Positions 10,515-24,971 of a stretch of 64,000 nucleotides of DNA are shown piece after piece. Both the position numbers and the translations under genes were made by a program. The stretch's first letter is position 1. Every line of letters begins with the position of its first letter. The DNA is taken from the NCBI GenBank assembly GCA_029204225.1, contig CM055095.1:21805252-21869251 (forward strand), written 5' to 3'. This stretch comes from Diphasiastrum complanatum (Eukaryota > Streptophyta > Lycopodiopsida > Lycopodiales > Lycopodiaceae). The notes beneath the pieces are model-generated. The model was not told the DNA's origin and did no database searches. It saw only the letters and a program-made list of their open reading frames with translations.

Positions 10515-11019
10515 GTCCAGCGATGGACAACAAAGGCACTCTCTGAATATGTAAAATTGTCCATCCTGCCTCAAGAGGCAGCAATGGACAGATTCTCTTA
10601 TGTTGCAACCCTTCATGAGATCAAGTGATAGTGATGGTCTGACAACCTTTCCAACTATCAAGATACTCTATCTTGCTTTGATAGACAGCGATGGAGTGCT
10701 CCTCTACATACTTGTATAATGTTTACTCTTTTATGAAAAGGGGGCCGTTGTCCAATGATGGACAGATGGCTACCTATATCAAATGATATGGTTAATAATG
10801 AGTGATGAGGTGTGTTGTCCAGCGATGGACAATATGACCTTGTTGGATATACGTTTGCTTACCGTATTGCACACAATGTATCCTACTGTCCAGTGATGGA
10901 CAAGAGGGGCACTTACTTTCATACTCTGATATTTTATCCTGATCAATGGCTGACTACAAACTGCTACTATCTTTTTTTATACTTTTTGCATAAGTATCCT
11001 CTTCTATCCAGCGATGGAT
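10515..11019. repeat. Array of TGTCCA-tetraloop-TGGACA palindromes, about 60-70 bp spacing
   Basis: Perfect or near-perfect palindromes occur at 10,515-10,528, 10,749-10,764, 10,815-10,832 (TTGTCCAGCGATGGACAA), 10,887-10,902 and 11,006-11,019. Degenerate copies lie near 10,574, 10,627, 10,682 and 10,940. The central four bases are GCGA, GTGA or ATGA. The last copy reads ATCCA/TGGAT, so both arms changed together. A longer hairpin occupies 10,558-10,590 (inner arms TGCCTC/GAGGCA). It lies just downstream of the CACTA-like gene, where such elements carry subterminal binding-site arrays; that role is inference. Confidence 0.75.
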
Positions 11020-11049
11020 GGTTGGAACATTAAAGCTCAATATGTGTGG

Positions 11050-14000
11050 CATAGTGACTCTCTTTAATGGTTTCACATACCTTTGGTCTCACATTACTAA
11101 ACTGATAATATCTCATGATGTAGTATCATCATACTGCTCCAGCTTCTTCTTTGTACGTCTCAGTTCACATCTGAACCAAACACTTGCTATGTCAAGGTAT
11201 GGCACCAACCGAATCTCCATAAAGCAAGTTAGTTATCATACTCAGAATATGCCTTGTAAATGCTCTTTTCGTAACTCTTTATAAGCAGCTATATGCTAAA
11301 AAGTGTGTCTTTTGGCTTTCTATGATCTAAAGAGAAAGAATCCTCTCGCTTAAGACAACAATGGTATCCTCTCAAGAAGCTACGTCTACAACCATTCAGG
11401 TATACTTTTTTAGTTTGAACAAACTCTTTGCAGCTTCGGCAAGCATGGTATATTCAGATCCGTACATCTTTATGATATATCACTCTTCTACACAAGTTCA
11501 CTTTTTCTTCCTTTCTCGAAAAAAAAACAACGTAAGACCACATTTAATCTCATATACAAATCGAGCTAAAGCACCTTGAAATAGAACCTGGTCATAAAAA
11601 TTAACAATAAGGACTCCAATAACATGATCTTAGACAACATGGATATGCGTAAGAGTTGTAGTTTCTACTAAAGGATTAGGATGGCACAGATTTGCCCTAA
11701 TACCTAGTATAAACATTGGTAATCTCTTACTGAGTATTAATCATGTTGTTAGGGCCTATTTTAACGGGGGGTTGGTCCATCCAAAACGTCCTAAAAGGGT
11801 CAAGGGGCCCCACCTCTAATGGTGGTTCAGCCCTACGTGAGCAATAGAGGATTTGCCACTTCCAACCCTGATGGCCTTCTCTATTGCCCCATACTCCCCA
11901 ACCGATGAGAGTTTTCCAAGTTCTCAGAGATACGGTTGTAAGGAGGGGGTACTGTCACTTTTGGTGCAATGAATCACTAGCTTTCTAGGGCTACGGTTCC
12001 GTAAAACTTCTGATCACTAATTGCGTTAGGATCTTGCTAATGTCTCTTTCCCCATTGAATTTGGCTTACAGTTAGTAAAAATCTTACATGGGCTTGAAAC
12101 CGATTTATTGCCTATGATGTGCTCGTGGGGTGCAAGTTATACGCACCGCTTTGTTTGATAAGCGGTGGTATTTTCGCCAATCGTCGGGTCTAGGTATTTC
12201 GCTAGACGATACCAACGACGGGTGTGACTAGTGTGACACTTAACCAAGGCGGTGTTTTTCAACCATGGATGGTGGACGACCCGCTCTGGTGTTTCACAGA
12301 GGTCGGGTCCAACTGACATGCTTCATAAATGACAAAAATAAAATGTTTCTGAACTCTGACGGTTTATTGCGATTTTAAACTATCAGTTTTATCTCAGACA
12401 AGCATAGAGTAAAACACATTCACCTTTTAAAACCGTATCCATATAATTACTTCCAAACCATGCTAATAAACTCTGGTTACAAGCGTTCTTGCTTTCACTA
12501 AACGTCGATAACCGAAAAATCAATCATTCCCTTAATAACTCCTTCTCAACTGAACTCTAGTTCATGCTTTAAAAACCAATTCACTACCAAATCTTACAAG
12601 TAGTCACCAATGTAAATGAGTACAACCGAAAATTACAACCATCAACAACACTTAAATATGTAGGACCTCCGAAAAAAAAACTTGACGTAATTAGTCCCTC
12701 AACAAGCTTACTTCCCTAGACCATTCATAACAACCTCCTTCAAAGTGTAAAACCCTACCTTACACATCTCACATCCCATTCCAATTTAAGTTAAGAGATT
12801 ACAAACAAAATTTAAGAAATGGAAGTGAATAGAAAGAAAGTTCAAGTCAAAAACTCACCTCAATGTGCAATTAAGTAGCTGGATGTCGCGGAAACTCCAG
12901 TCATGAATGCCACATCATCTCGGTTGCATTGCCCTTGTTGTCTCGCTTGCCGTTCTGGAATGCGATGGATATATGCTTGAATATTGGCTAGAGAGATACG
13001 ATGAACTACAAATGTATTCGATCTCTTCAAATGTAATCCATCGCCTTGTTAGCAGTGAGTATTTCCCTCCGAAAGTGTGATTGACAGCAACGGTTAGAAC
13101 TAAGCCGTGCAACTTAGATGGCAGATGATGAGGACAGTGAACCAGCGATTGTATGAATCCAAAAAGTACTCAGTGGCTATATCTGTCTGCGAGGGAAGGT
13201 AGAAGCAAATTGACAATTCATGGAATGGGAATTTCTTTCAGATACTTCTCTGACAGCGCTGAGCATCGTCGAATTTTTTCTCATGGACGATGATTGACAA
13301 CTACAATGGGTCTGCTAGGCGACAAAACATGTGCAGACAGTTGCAAACAGGTGCAACAAACTATGCAAAACCACAGACAGATTATCAGGGCTGAATTTCT
13401 TGCCACATACAATGATCATAGGGTGTAAACGGAGTGCCTCTGATCGTAGGTAGACGGCTACAGGCTGTGGATAGAGGTAGTAGGCAGATCGCAGGGCCAG
13501 CAGAGGCAGCGGAAAGTAGGAGCAGGCAGGCAGAGGCAAGAGGCCGCACTTAGATCGATTGTAGGCCGCAAACCGCTAGAAATTCATCCTTGATCACCGA
13601 TGATTGGCAGGGTGCAGCGAACAATGACCAATTGCGACTTATTGCCATTCTGGAAATCAGAACTGTAGCACTACTGTCAGTGATTGAATGCACTCCAAGT
13701 AATCAACAAGAAAACTTCAAAAGTGTGCATGATGCAACCAACCATAGCAGGGTGTAGAGCCTCAGAAATTAGCGATGGAAATCCTCATAGAAGTGTCAGT
13801 TATTTGAACTGGAAGTACTCTACAGATTGGTTGGGATCAATGAATGGTTTAGCCACAGAAATGGGCTTGAAGAATGCCAAAAAGTATGTGCTTGAAACCT
13901 GCTATAGAGATGGCTTGATTCTCTGCCACGTAATTGGGTTGATCGTTGGCAACAGCAGCGCGACTGATATCCCAACCGAATTCAGTGTAGTCTTCCTCAG

Positions 14001-14720
14001 AAATGCAACTGAGTTCTGCCACATAGATGACTTTGATGAAAACTCTTTGAGAATTTAGTTATCGTTGGCTATCAGCTCACAGCATAGAGGCGCACTCCTT
14101 CAACATTGGCCAAGCGATCCTACTCAAGAGGGCAAATATTTCATTGAGGCCCCTTCAACATCAGAACGCATAAGGCTCTCTCATGAACTTACTCCTTGAT
14201 GCTCTCTTAGCAACAAAATGGCCTCAACAATGAAGAAGTACTTCAACAAATGGAGTCCCTATCAATTGAAAAACCCTCAAGTCTTGAAATCTTTGAAGAT
14301 GAAGTAGATGGAAAAACACAAGAGCATAAGTCCATAAGCACTTGATTGAAGAAAGTTGTCACCTCACGATCCAAAGCTATTTCTTGTATAGAATAGAAGA
14401 TAACAAGCACTCCTAAGAAAGGATCTCACATGATGAAAATTAATAAGCATAAGATCAAATAGGCCTCCAAGGCATGAGATTTCATGACTCACTCACAAGA
14501 ATCAATTCCTCAACAATACAAAGAAATTACAAACTCTAAGACCATACTCAACGCACTACTGCAAAAAACCTTCTATCTCTCAATAAGATTAGATGAAACT
14601 CTCAATGAACATGGCATCACATCATCAAAACTATCACATCAAACTCAATCACTCCAACTATCACCATCAACTCACTATTAAATCATTAGCCAACTATACT
14701 CCACTCTCAAATTATCAACT
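11050..14720. other. No gene recognised; palindromic motif at 12277-12310
   Basis: Mostly AT-rich DNA. The stretch 11,636-11,710 (GGATTAGGATGGCACAG, then TTTGCCCTAATACC) resembles blocks near 17,510-17,600 and 47,470-47,600, a dispersed repeat of unknown class. GACCCG (12,278-12,283) and CGGGTC (12,304-12,309) form a hairpin with CTCTG/CAGAG inside it. A 124-codon frame at 13,684-14,058 shows no family features. Confidence 0.4.
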
Positions 14721-14735
14721 CACAAAAGCACTAAC

Positions 14736-15643
14736 TCACAAAAGCACTAACTTTAGAAATACAAGAAGTTGGCTCCTTCTTATAGGAAATTCCAATGCAT
14801 CCCCTTCACAACCTTCACTGTTCTCGTCAGGAGGTACATCTTGTTCGCTGGTGGCTTGTTGATTAACAACAGATGCGAATGATATAAGCTCCGTAGACTT
14901 AGTGGACTTCCCAAGACTCACCTGCCGATCACACTCTTCCATCTACTCTTTCCTAGGTGGGTCTGTCCGTAACTCGCTCTGGGTTGTCGTCAGTACTCTC
15001 GCCCTAGTCCCCTCGGGGATGAGTGTTCCTGTAGAGTGTTGCGGGGGTCTTTTGTCATTGGTCTTGTCTCGTCTATCCTGAGGAGGTCGTTTAAGCTTTT
15101 CGATCTATGAATATTCAGTCTTTCTGTTTAAAATTTTGTGAGTGACTAGCCCATAACACTGTAAATCTAACCCAACCCACTATATCCGATGTCCATGGCT
15201 TTGTATGCTTGTAGATCCGGGCTTCTCACTCAAAACTACTTTCTTCACAAGATTGCATTCCCGAATCCTAGCCTATATAGCCCTAAGGAATAATCGAGTT
15301 TTGACTGGTTTTCTTTGAAGTATAATCCCTTTGGTTTGTCTCAATTCCAAGGGAAATGGCCTCATACTAACTTCTGAGGGAGTGTTTCTTCATATATACA
15401 GCTTCCAATCAAGGGTATAGGTTCTTCTATTCTAATAGTAGCTATTGAGGGTGATCCGTCTCTAGGTTCAGTGTCTTTGGAGTCTATCAGCCGCTTACTT
15501 GCTCCTTCACACTCTTCATTAGTGATGTCTATCTGTACCCTATCATGGGTTACCCTCAGCCGTTTCTTTTCTCTGAGTGTTTCTGCCAAGTTTATCCGGG
15601 GCTTCTCTCCTTCCGTTCTAGTTACGTCACCTTGAGAGGCCAC
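14736..15643 (-). pseudogene. Possible downstream continuation of a Gypsy-like gag-pol, heavily broken
   Basis: Minus-strand frames here (15,362-15,643 and 14,736-14,942, plus a stretch rich in Arg/Pro/Thr near 14,945-15,100) follow the gag remnant in the expected direction. They contain no protease or reverse-transcriptase motif. This assignment rests on position only. Confidence 0.25.
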
Positions 15644-15766
15644 TCTACAATCTATCTGCGGTTGACTCCAAGTTTGGTAGGTTCTAAGTAGTTAGTCATC
15701 CATGACGTCATGGCCTATCGGTTCTTGCCTTCGATTTCTAGTATTCAAACCATTCTCTTGTGACAA

Positions 15767-16973
15767 ACATCCATCCTCTGAATGACCACACTCCCTACAA
15801 TATCTACAAAAGGTCTTGGAATGTGCAAGTGCAACACCTCCTACAAAAGTGGGACTATCAAGTGGTGATTTATCACATTGTATTGGCTTGGTGTCCCCTT
15901 TATGGTACTATATGATTTACAGTTTTCATCATGGATAAGATGGTTTGGCATTCATTCGTAGCAATAAAAGCCTCTTCTGTGGTTCTGGCTCTAGACACTG
16001 CTTCTTCGAATGATGTAACCCCAAATTGGCGTACTTCTAGCTGGATAGCTGGTTGTAGGCCCCTCAAGAAAAACATGAGTACTAATTGAGATGATACCTC
16101 AGTCACTAGCCCTATGTTCAATTGGCGAATGAGCTGCTTGAGTCGCTTAACATATAGGCATACTGATTCTCTTGGTTCTTGTTGTATCGTGGTCAGAGCG
16201 AACATCAAGCTATCGACATTGTATTTGAGTCCAAACTCTGCTATAAACAGTCATAATAGTTCTTTCAAGGTGGTAATGGAAGCTTTGGGTAAATTATAGT
16301 ACCAGCGCCTGGCTTCTCCTACCAGACTTGTGGAAAACAACATCATTCTATGCATTGGATTTATGACAGTGCTGGTGAACATTAGCATGTCAAATTCCTG
16401 GATATGTCTATGGGCACCTTCATCAGTGCTTCCATGAAACTGAGGTAAGGAGCCTACTATTCTTGGTGTCCTTCCGATATCATCAGGAATAACTATTGGC
16501 TGAGTAACTCTTCGTGTCAATGGTGCGATAGATAGAGGGCTAGGTGTTTGCACAGTCAGTTGTCGATGGTCATCTTCAGCTAAAATTTCTACTTCCGTGT
16601 TTTGGTTAGTGTGATCCTCGAGGCCCATGTCTAGCTCAACTTTACTTTCTACCATCGGTCCCTGTTTTGACAGTATGTCATCATCCATCATCTCTTCGTC
16701 ACTTTTTGCTTCATCATCCACCACCTCATTGGGCTTTGGCTCAATTCCATCTTCAGATATAGTCTCCCACTCAGATTCATCACTATAACTCTCAACTGGA
16801 TTAGATATCTCACCTTCATTGTCATATCGAGTTGAGCACTCCCCTAATTCTACTTCTAATTGGATGTCATCTATGTGGATATTTGAAGGTGTTTCCCACT
16901 CTTGCAGTGAGAGTGTTATTGCTATTTGCAGATCGGTCGTACTATCTTCTTGATCCTCAAGAAGATTTGGCAT
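15767..16973 (-). pseudogene. Gypsy-type retrotransposon gag with CCHC knuckle, broken
   Basis: The first frame has a long acidic N-terminal region (Asp/Glu-rich, roughly residues 1-130). It is followed by a retrotransposon-gag-like core: GSTDEGAHRHIQEFDMLM, LVGEARRWYYNLP, then SVCLYVKRLKQLIRQLN and FLRGLQPAIQ. The frame is continuous from 16,973 to 15,900 except for a TGA at 16,251-16,253. Beyond it, in another frame, a CX2CX4HX4C zinc knuckle (CRYCRECGHSEDGC) lies at 15,767-15,808. Gag forms the particle that packages element RNA. No LTR or primer site is recognised next to it. Confidence 0.7.
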
Positions 16974-17065
16974 TGTGTCTTCTTGTGATCATATATCAGT
17001 AAAAATGGACTCAGTACATGGTGAGTTAGCACGGTCATACCGGCTTATTTTTTACAACTGGCCAT

Positions 17066-17780
17066 TTTTTTTGAAAAGTCATAAAATATTTACCGCCCAT
17101 TTCTAAGGCCGCAAAATTTGCTCTAGCCTCATTTAGGACGGGCTGGGACCCAATTCTAGGTGGACCGGCACTTTTGGCTCGGTCTTAACCACAAAATATT
17201 TTTGACGATTTTTTTGAAAAGTCAAGTTCTTACTTTTAAACTGTGTCTAAAGGGGCGGGCTGGGACCCAATTCTAAGGCAAATTTGTGCCAATTTTTCTC
17301 TAATAACCAAATTTTACATGCCATGTTTTTCAATTATTGCGAACTCACACTTCAATATTAGCCCGATTTTCCATGCCAAAATATCGGCTAACACATGTCT
17401 TTCCTACACAGTGTTCTTGTGCCTTGGCTGTTATGTCATTCATATATATAACACTTAACCTTACCCTTTTTCAGTGATACTTTAGACTCTTGGTGATATA
17501 CAACTGGAAAGCATGGATATGCTCAGGAGTATGGACAGTAGTGCATGACACACCTTACTCTGTAAGAGTCACCTGAGTTAGCATGGATTTGCTCTAACAC
17601 CAGCACATGTGTCCCCACCAGGTCTTTTGACCAAGTAAAACGTTAACGGTTAAAACTTTTCATACTCTTCTTTGTTTAAAACGAACTGACAACACACGTG
17701 TCCACACCAGGTCTTTTGGCTAAGTAAAACTTTAACGGTTAAAACTTTTCATACTCTTCTTTGTTTAAAACTAACTGACC
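17066..17780. repeat. Two local duplications: 116-bp pair and about 90-bp tandem pair
   Basis: GGGCTGGGACCCAATTCTA occurs at 17,141-17,159 and 17,257-17,275, each preceded by TTTTTTTGAAAAGTCA, giving a repeat distance of 116 bp. Separately, a block of about 90 bp containing CAGGTCTTTTG and ACGGTTAAAACTTTTCATAC is present twice in tandem (about 17,604-17,690 and 17,695-17,780). Confidence 0.8.
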
Positions 17781-17894
17781 AATTGCCCATAAGCTGATCA
17801 ACATGGCACTCGTCCTGATACGATGATATGACGGCTTGGCCTATCAATAAAACAACGTTCTATTCAAAGTTGTTAAGTAGTACTTCTTTTGGAC

Positions 17895-18025
17895 ATAAAT
17901 AACAACTGACGCTCAGCTATGACAGCTATCTTCCTCACTAAACTAACTCGTGCGGTTTTGTTTTGTGGGATGGTGGCAGGTATCAACTGGGCATCTTGAA
18001 AGTGGTTTTGCTTTATGGTGCTTTA
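17895..18025. repeat. Dispersed repeat shared with 47818-47962
   Basis: Both copies carry CGGTTTTGT, then GGATGGTGGCAGGTA, CAACTGG, TCTTGAAA and GTTTTGCTTTATGGTG in the same order and strand. Class unknown; the similarity continues loosely upstream, including a CATGGATTTGC motif about 300-400 bp before it in both places. Confidence 0.65.
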
Positions 18026-18155
18026 TAATCTTTGATTTTTATATGTGAAGCGGGCTCATTCTTTGCCGTTAATTTTGATCTAAGATATTGTTGGACGCTC
18101 AATTTGAGACATAGTCAACGACAAGGGTAGTCTATCCAATGTTGACAATATAGAG

Positions 18156-19260
18156 ATGGTTTATATGCTGATTAGAGGTAGAGAATCATTTGAGGGAGTA
18201 GATTTGATATCTGATGTGTATGTTACACCCGTAGAGGTGCATAACCATCCATCTTATAGGACCCCTGAAGAGGAGTCAAGATCGGCCAAGGTTAGAAGAA
18301 TGGACCTAGATATGTTGCTAAGAGGAGATATTGGGATAGAGTACGTGCGACAGTGAGAGATAGAGAGGAAATTGAGAGAGTTGAACTGAGTTCAGTGGAT
18401 TTGGTACATTTGAGGAAGTGCATAGCCACCCTTCGTATAGGACCCCTGAGGCAAAGTCTAGATCTACTAGAGCTAGAAGGATGAAGCGTAGAATGAATGC
18501 CAAACGAAGATTTTTGGGTAGGATTTTGCCTGCACATTCCATAGGTAGGTTGTTTGAGATGGCCAGATCGCTTGATGGATCAATGTGTCATGATTTGGGG
18601 AGGATGGAATTTGTGTGTAGTTGTTGTTCAGCCATGCGATGGAAAGCAAAAAGAAATAACTCTTTCTGTTGCATGAAAGACAAGGTGCATTTGCCTTTGA
18701 TGTCATCACTGTCTCTTTATCTCCTTGATTTGTACACGTCTACTGATGATGTGGGAGCTCATTTTAGAAAACACATTCAGAGCTATAATAACTCCTTGCC
18801 CTTTGCATCTCTTGGGGTGCATCTAGATAGATCCACTGCCAACTCTGTAGGCGATGTGTATACATTTAGAGTGTCTGGCCGGTTGTATCATCATATTGGT
18901 GGTTTGTTGCCCTTAGATAGACCTTCCTTTTCATAGATCTACATCGTGGATGGTGATGATTTGCAATCAGATCAGAGATTATCTCTGAATCCTGACCTTA
19001 GGCATGACATTCGCTCCCTTTTGCAAAGCATGATGGTGGATGTGAATCCATTTGCGCAACGTTTTAAGAATGTTGCTCGAATCATGCGAGAGAATCTCAC
19101 AAAGGATATTCGACTTCACATAGTGTCTGGTTGTCACAGAGTAGAGCGAATAGACAGTTCAATGCTCCTACATGCAATGAGATTGCAGTGCTTATGCCTA
19201 TAGATGAGACCTCGAGCGACAGAATGTGTGACATCATAGAGCAATGTTTCAGCTTGGTGA
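18156..19260 (+). pseudogene. Helitron Rep/helicase fragment (Helitron-like N domain)
   Basis: The frame 18,418-18,936 carries the order typical of the domain before the Rep motifs in plant Helitron helicases: LGRMEFVCSCCSAMRW, a CC pair with KVHLP, LYTSTDDVGAHFRKHIQSYN, FASLGVHLDRS, then GRLYHHIGGLLP. After a TAG at 18,934-18,936 the same frame continues (YIVDGDDLQSDQRLSLNPDL, then MMVDVNPFAQRFKNV). A frameshift near 19,165 leads to the expected NAPTCNEIAVLMPID. An internal duplication repeats the HPSYRTPE block (18,232-18,303 and 18,414-18,483). Helitrons move by rolling-circle replication. The Rep HUH motifs and helicase are absent, so this is a dead fragment. Confidence 0.75.
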
Positions 19261-19711
19261 TTTTTTGCTGTTTTTTTGTTAGACACCGGTGGAGCTCTAA
19301 CACATGAGCTCAGCACGATGACCTGAGGCCATCAGATTGGTGATGACCAGTAATCAGAATAGACACTTGGACCAGGCTGGCGTGTCACAAGCAATGACCC
19401 AATGTGCTTCTAACATATACTTCTAACAAACCAGCAATAGCTGATCTACATAATGTTGGCACATCTGGCGCCATTGACATGTCGTCCACCATTGACGCAT
19501 GTCCGCACTCTGCCAGGCTGGCACGTCCGCCATCAGCGTAAGTCCCCGTTGTCGACGCACATCCACCATTGCCCATCAACGAATTTTGGAGACTCGAATG
19601 TTTGTAGACTCGAAATATTCTAGAATCGAATTTTTGGAGAGAAATTTTGAGAGAGAGAGAGAGAGATAGAGAAATTTTTGCAAAAATTTCAAGAGAGAAT
19701 TTTCGTTGATT

Positions 19712-19972
<261 letters not shown>

Positions 19973-20313
19973 TTAGATTTTTTCAGAGAATTTTCGAGAG
20001 AGCATTTTTGGCAAAAATTTTAAGAGGGAGAATTTTTAGCCGATTTTTTAGAGAGAGAGAGAAAAAAAAATTCGTGAATTTTGGAACTCGAATTTTGGAA
20101 CGAACTCGACTTTTCACTGAACTCGAATTTTGGCGGCTCGAATACTTCTAGACTCGAACTATTCAAGTTACTCGAATTTTCAATCGACTCCAATTTCTGG
20201 AATTTTTGGAAGAACGAGAATTTTTTTAGATTCGAATATTTGGACCTTTGTTGTCTTCAAAGCTCCTTCATCGCACGCACTGTCTGTCGATGTTTAAAAT
20301 AACAAAACAAATT

Positions 20314-20421
<108 letters not shown>

Positions 20422-21241
20422 CTTCAGAAGAAATTCGCAAAAAATTCTCTTTCTCTCTCTTTCTATGATGCGAAGTTTTCGAGTCTTGAAATTTTCGAAA
20501 GAGAATTTTTCGCCGATTTTCGAGAGAGAATTTTTCGTGAAATTCGAATGATAGGGATTTCGCTAATGTTTCAAGAGAGACACAATTTTTCGAGAAAAAT
20601 TTTTGCAGACACAAATTTTTCGGAAGGACTCGAATTTTGAGGCTCGAATTTTTCTAGACTCGAATTTTTTGAGCACGACTCGAATTTTAGAGGCTCGAAT
20701 TCTTCTAGACTCGAATTATTCAATGAACTCGAATTTTCGTAAGAGTTCGAATTTTTTTAGTCGACTCAAATTTTTCTAGGCTTGATTTTTTCTAGACTTG
20801 AATTTTTGGGAGGCACTCGAAATATTTTAGACTCGAATTTTTTTAGGCTCGATTTTTTGGACGAACTCGATTTTTTGGAAGAACTCGAAATATTCTAGAC
20901 TCGAATTGTTGGACAAACTCGAATTTTTCTAGACTCGAATTTTTTGGGCAAACTCAAATTTTTGAATTTTTCTAGACTCTAATTTTTGGACGAACTTGAA
21001 TTTATTGAGGCTCAATTTTTTGAACAAACTCGATTTTTTGGATGAACTCAAATTTTTGGACGAACTCGATTTTTAGATCGAACTTGAATTATTTCAAACG
21101 ACATACTGAATTTTTCCGAATGACATACTAATTTTTTTTGGAACTACTCGAATGTTTCTAGACAACGTACTGAATTTCCAAATCATTGGCCGTCACCTAG
21201 ATCGGCCACTATTGCCCGTCAACAACGGACACTCACAACTA

Positions 21242-21243
<2 letters not shown>

Positions 21244-21275
<32 letters not shown>
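21244..21275. repeat. (GT)n microsatellite
   Basis: Sixteen or so GT units followed by an AT-rich TATATTTACATATATAA stretch. Confidence 0.9.
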
Positions 21276-21277
<2 letters not shown>

Positions 21278-21447
21278 TTATATATTTACATATATAAGAA
21301 ACCTATGAGGGGTATATGTCACAAACACACATGAGCATGAAAGAGAGGATTCATCAGGCTACATGTTTTTATTAAAATGGAATGATGACTTTAGATCTTT
21401 GTGCAAGATTATATGATGCTTAATTTTGTGATTTAAACATTTGCTCT

Positions 21448-22440
21448 ATGTTTACAACTTACAAGCACACTTGATGCATTTCAATTTTGTAATTTTAAAC
21501 ATGTGCTAGTCTATGTTTACAACTTACAAACACACTTGATGCATTTAATTTATTTGATACATGTGTGTTTTATTTTAGTAGCATTCATTGAAGACTCATG
21601 TTTCTTAAATGTGGTAACGGTTGAAAGATAACTCTTAAATTTCGTTAGATGTATGTTCCCTTATGAGTAGACATTATTTTCATGCTATAAGTACACCAAT
21701 TTTGTTAAAGGTGTAGACAATTTTCTGAAATGGTTATGATTCCAAAAGCATATGTGTCATGGTGTTAAGTTCGCTTTGTGGAAAAGGTTTGTTACAATTG
21801 TGTTCCTACTGTGTGGTGAGAAAGCCTCCACAAATGTGGTTCTACTTTTATTGTTTGCCATGTGAGACCAAGGTCAAGGCTATGATAACACAATGAGGAC
21901 CCACTTTGACTTCTATAGAAACTTTGGTACAATAACCTAACAATCACTAAGATGCAATTAGACCTTCCACACAACATGTGCTTGCTAGCTAATAGAACAT
22001 GCATCTAAAATTATTTTCAATTTATTTGTTTCGTAAAAAAAATTAGCTATTGTGTTTTTATTATTTGGTAGGAGAGTCTCCACAAATGTGGTTTGTACTC
22101 TTATTGTTTATCATATGAGACTAAAGTCAAGGGCATCATCATACAATGAGGACCCACTTTGACTTTATGGCAACTTCTAGCACAATGATTCAAATATTGT
22201 TAAAATGCTAATATACAATACACACAATTTGTGCTTGTTAGCTAATAGATTGTCTAGAAAAAAAAATTCCATTTATATAATTCGTGAAGAAAATGGGTTA
22301 TTGTGTTTCTACTATTTTTTAGAAAAGTCTCCATACGTGTGGTTTTATTTTTATTGTTTGCCATGTGAGACCAAGGTTAAGGTTTTTATAGTAAAGTGAG
22401 AGAACCCACTTTGAATTTATGACCACTTTGCACATGAAAA
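21448..22440. repeat. Tandem duplications, 64 bp and 251 bp periods
   Basis: ATGTTTACAACTTACAA...CACACTTGATGCATTT occurs twice (from about 21,448 and 21,512). A larger unit anchored on CTCCACAAATGTGG recurs at 21,826, 22,078 and 22,329, giving periods of 252 and 251 bp. Each unit also contains TTATTGTTT, GTGAGACCAAGGT-like and ACCCACTTTGA blocks. No coding content. Confidence 0.85.
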
Positions 22441-24900
<2,460 letters not shown>

Positions 24901-24937
24901 ACCAATTGTACCCACAACTAGCAAAGTCTCTCAGGAG

Positions 24938-24971
24938 GCAGTTAGCACCCTTGAGATGGAGTGCTAACTGC
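24938..24971. other. Perfect 11-bp hairpin
   Basis: GCAGTTAGCAC (24,938-24,948) and GTGCTAACTGC (24,961-24,971) are exact reverse complements around a 12-nt loop. It lies between the end of the direct repeat and the 3' end of the PLE coding remnant. It may be a structural element of the PLE 3' end; this is inference. Confidence 0.7.

Noticed and set aside
13684-14058. 124-codon plus-strand frame
   Set aside because: No recognisable domain, no homologous block in the window, ordinary length for chance in this composition.
14554-14570. CACTACTGCAAAAAACC, similar to a CACTA terminal repeat start
   Set aside because: No matching inverted end or subterminal repeats nearby; could be chance.
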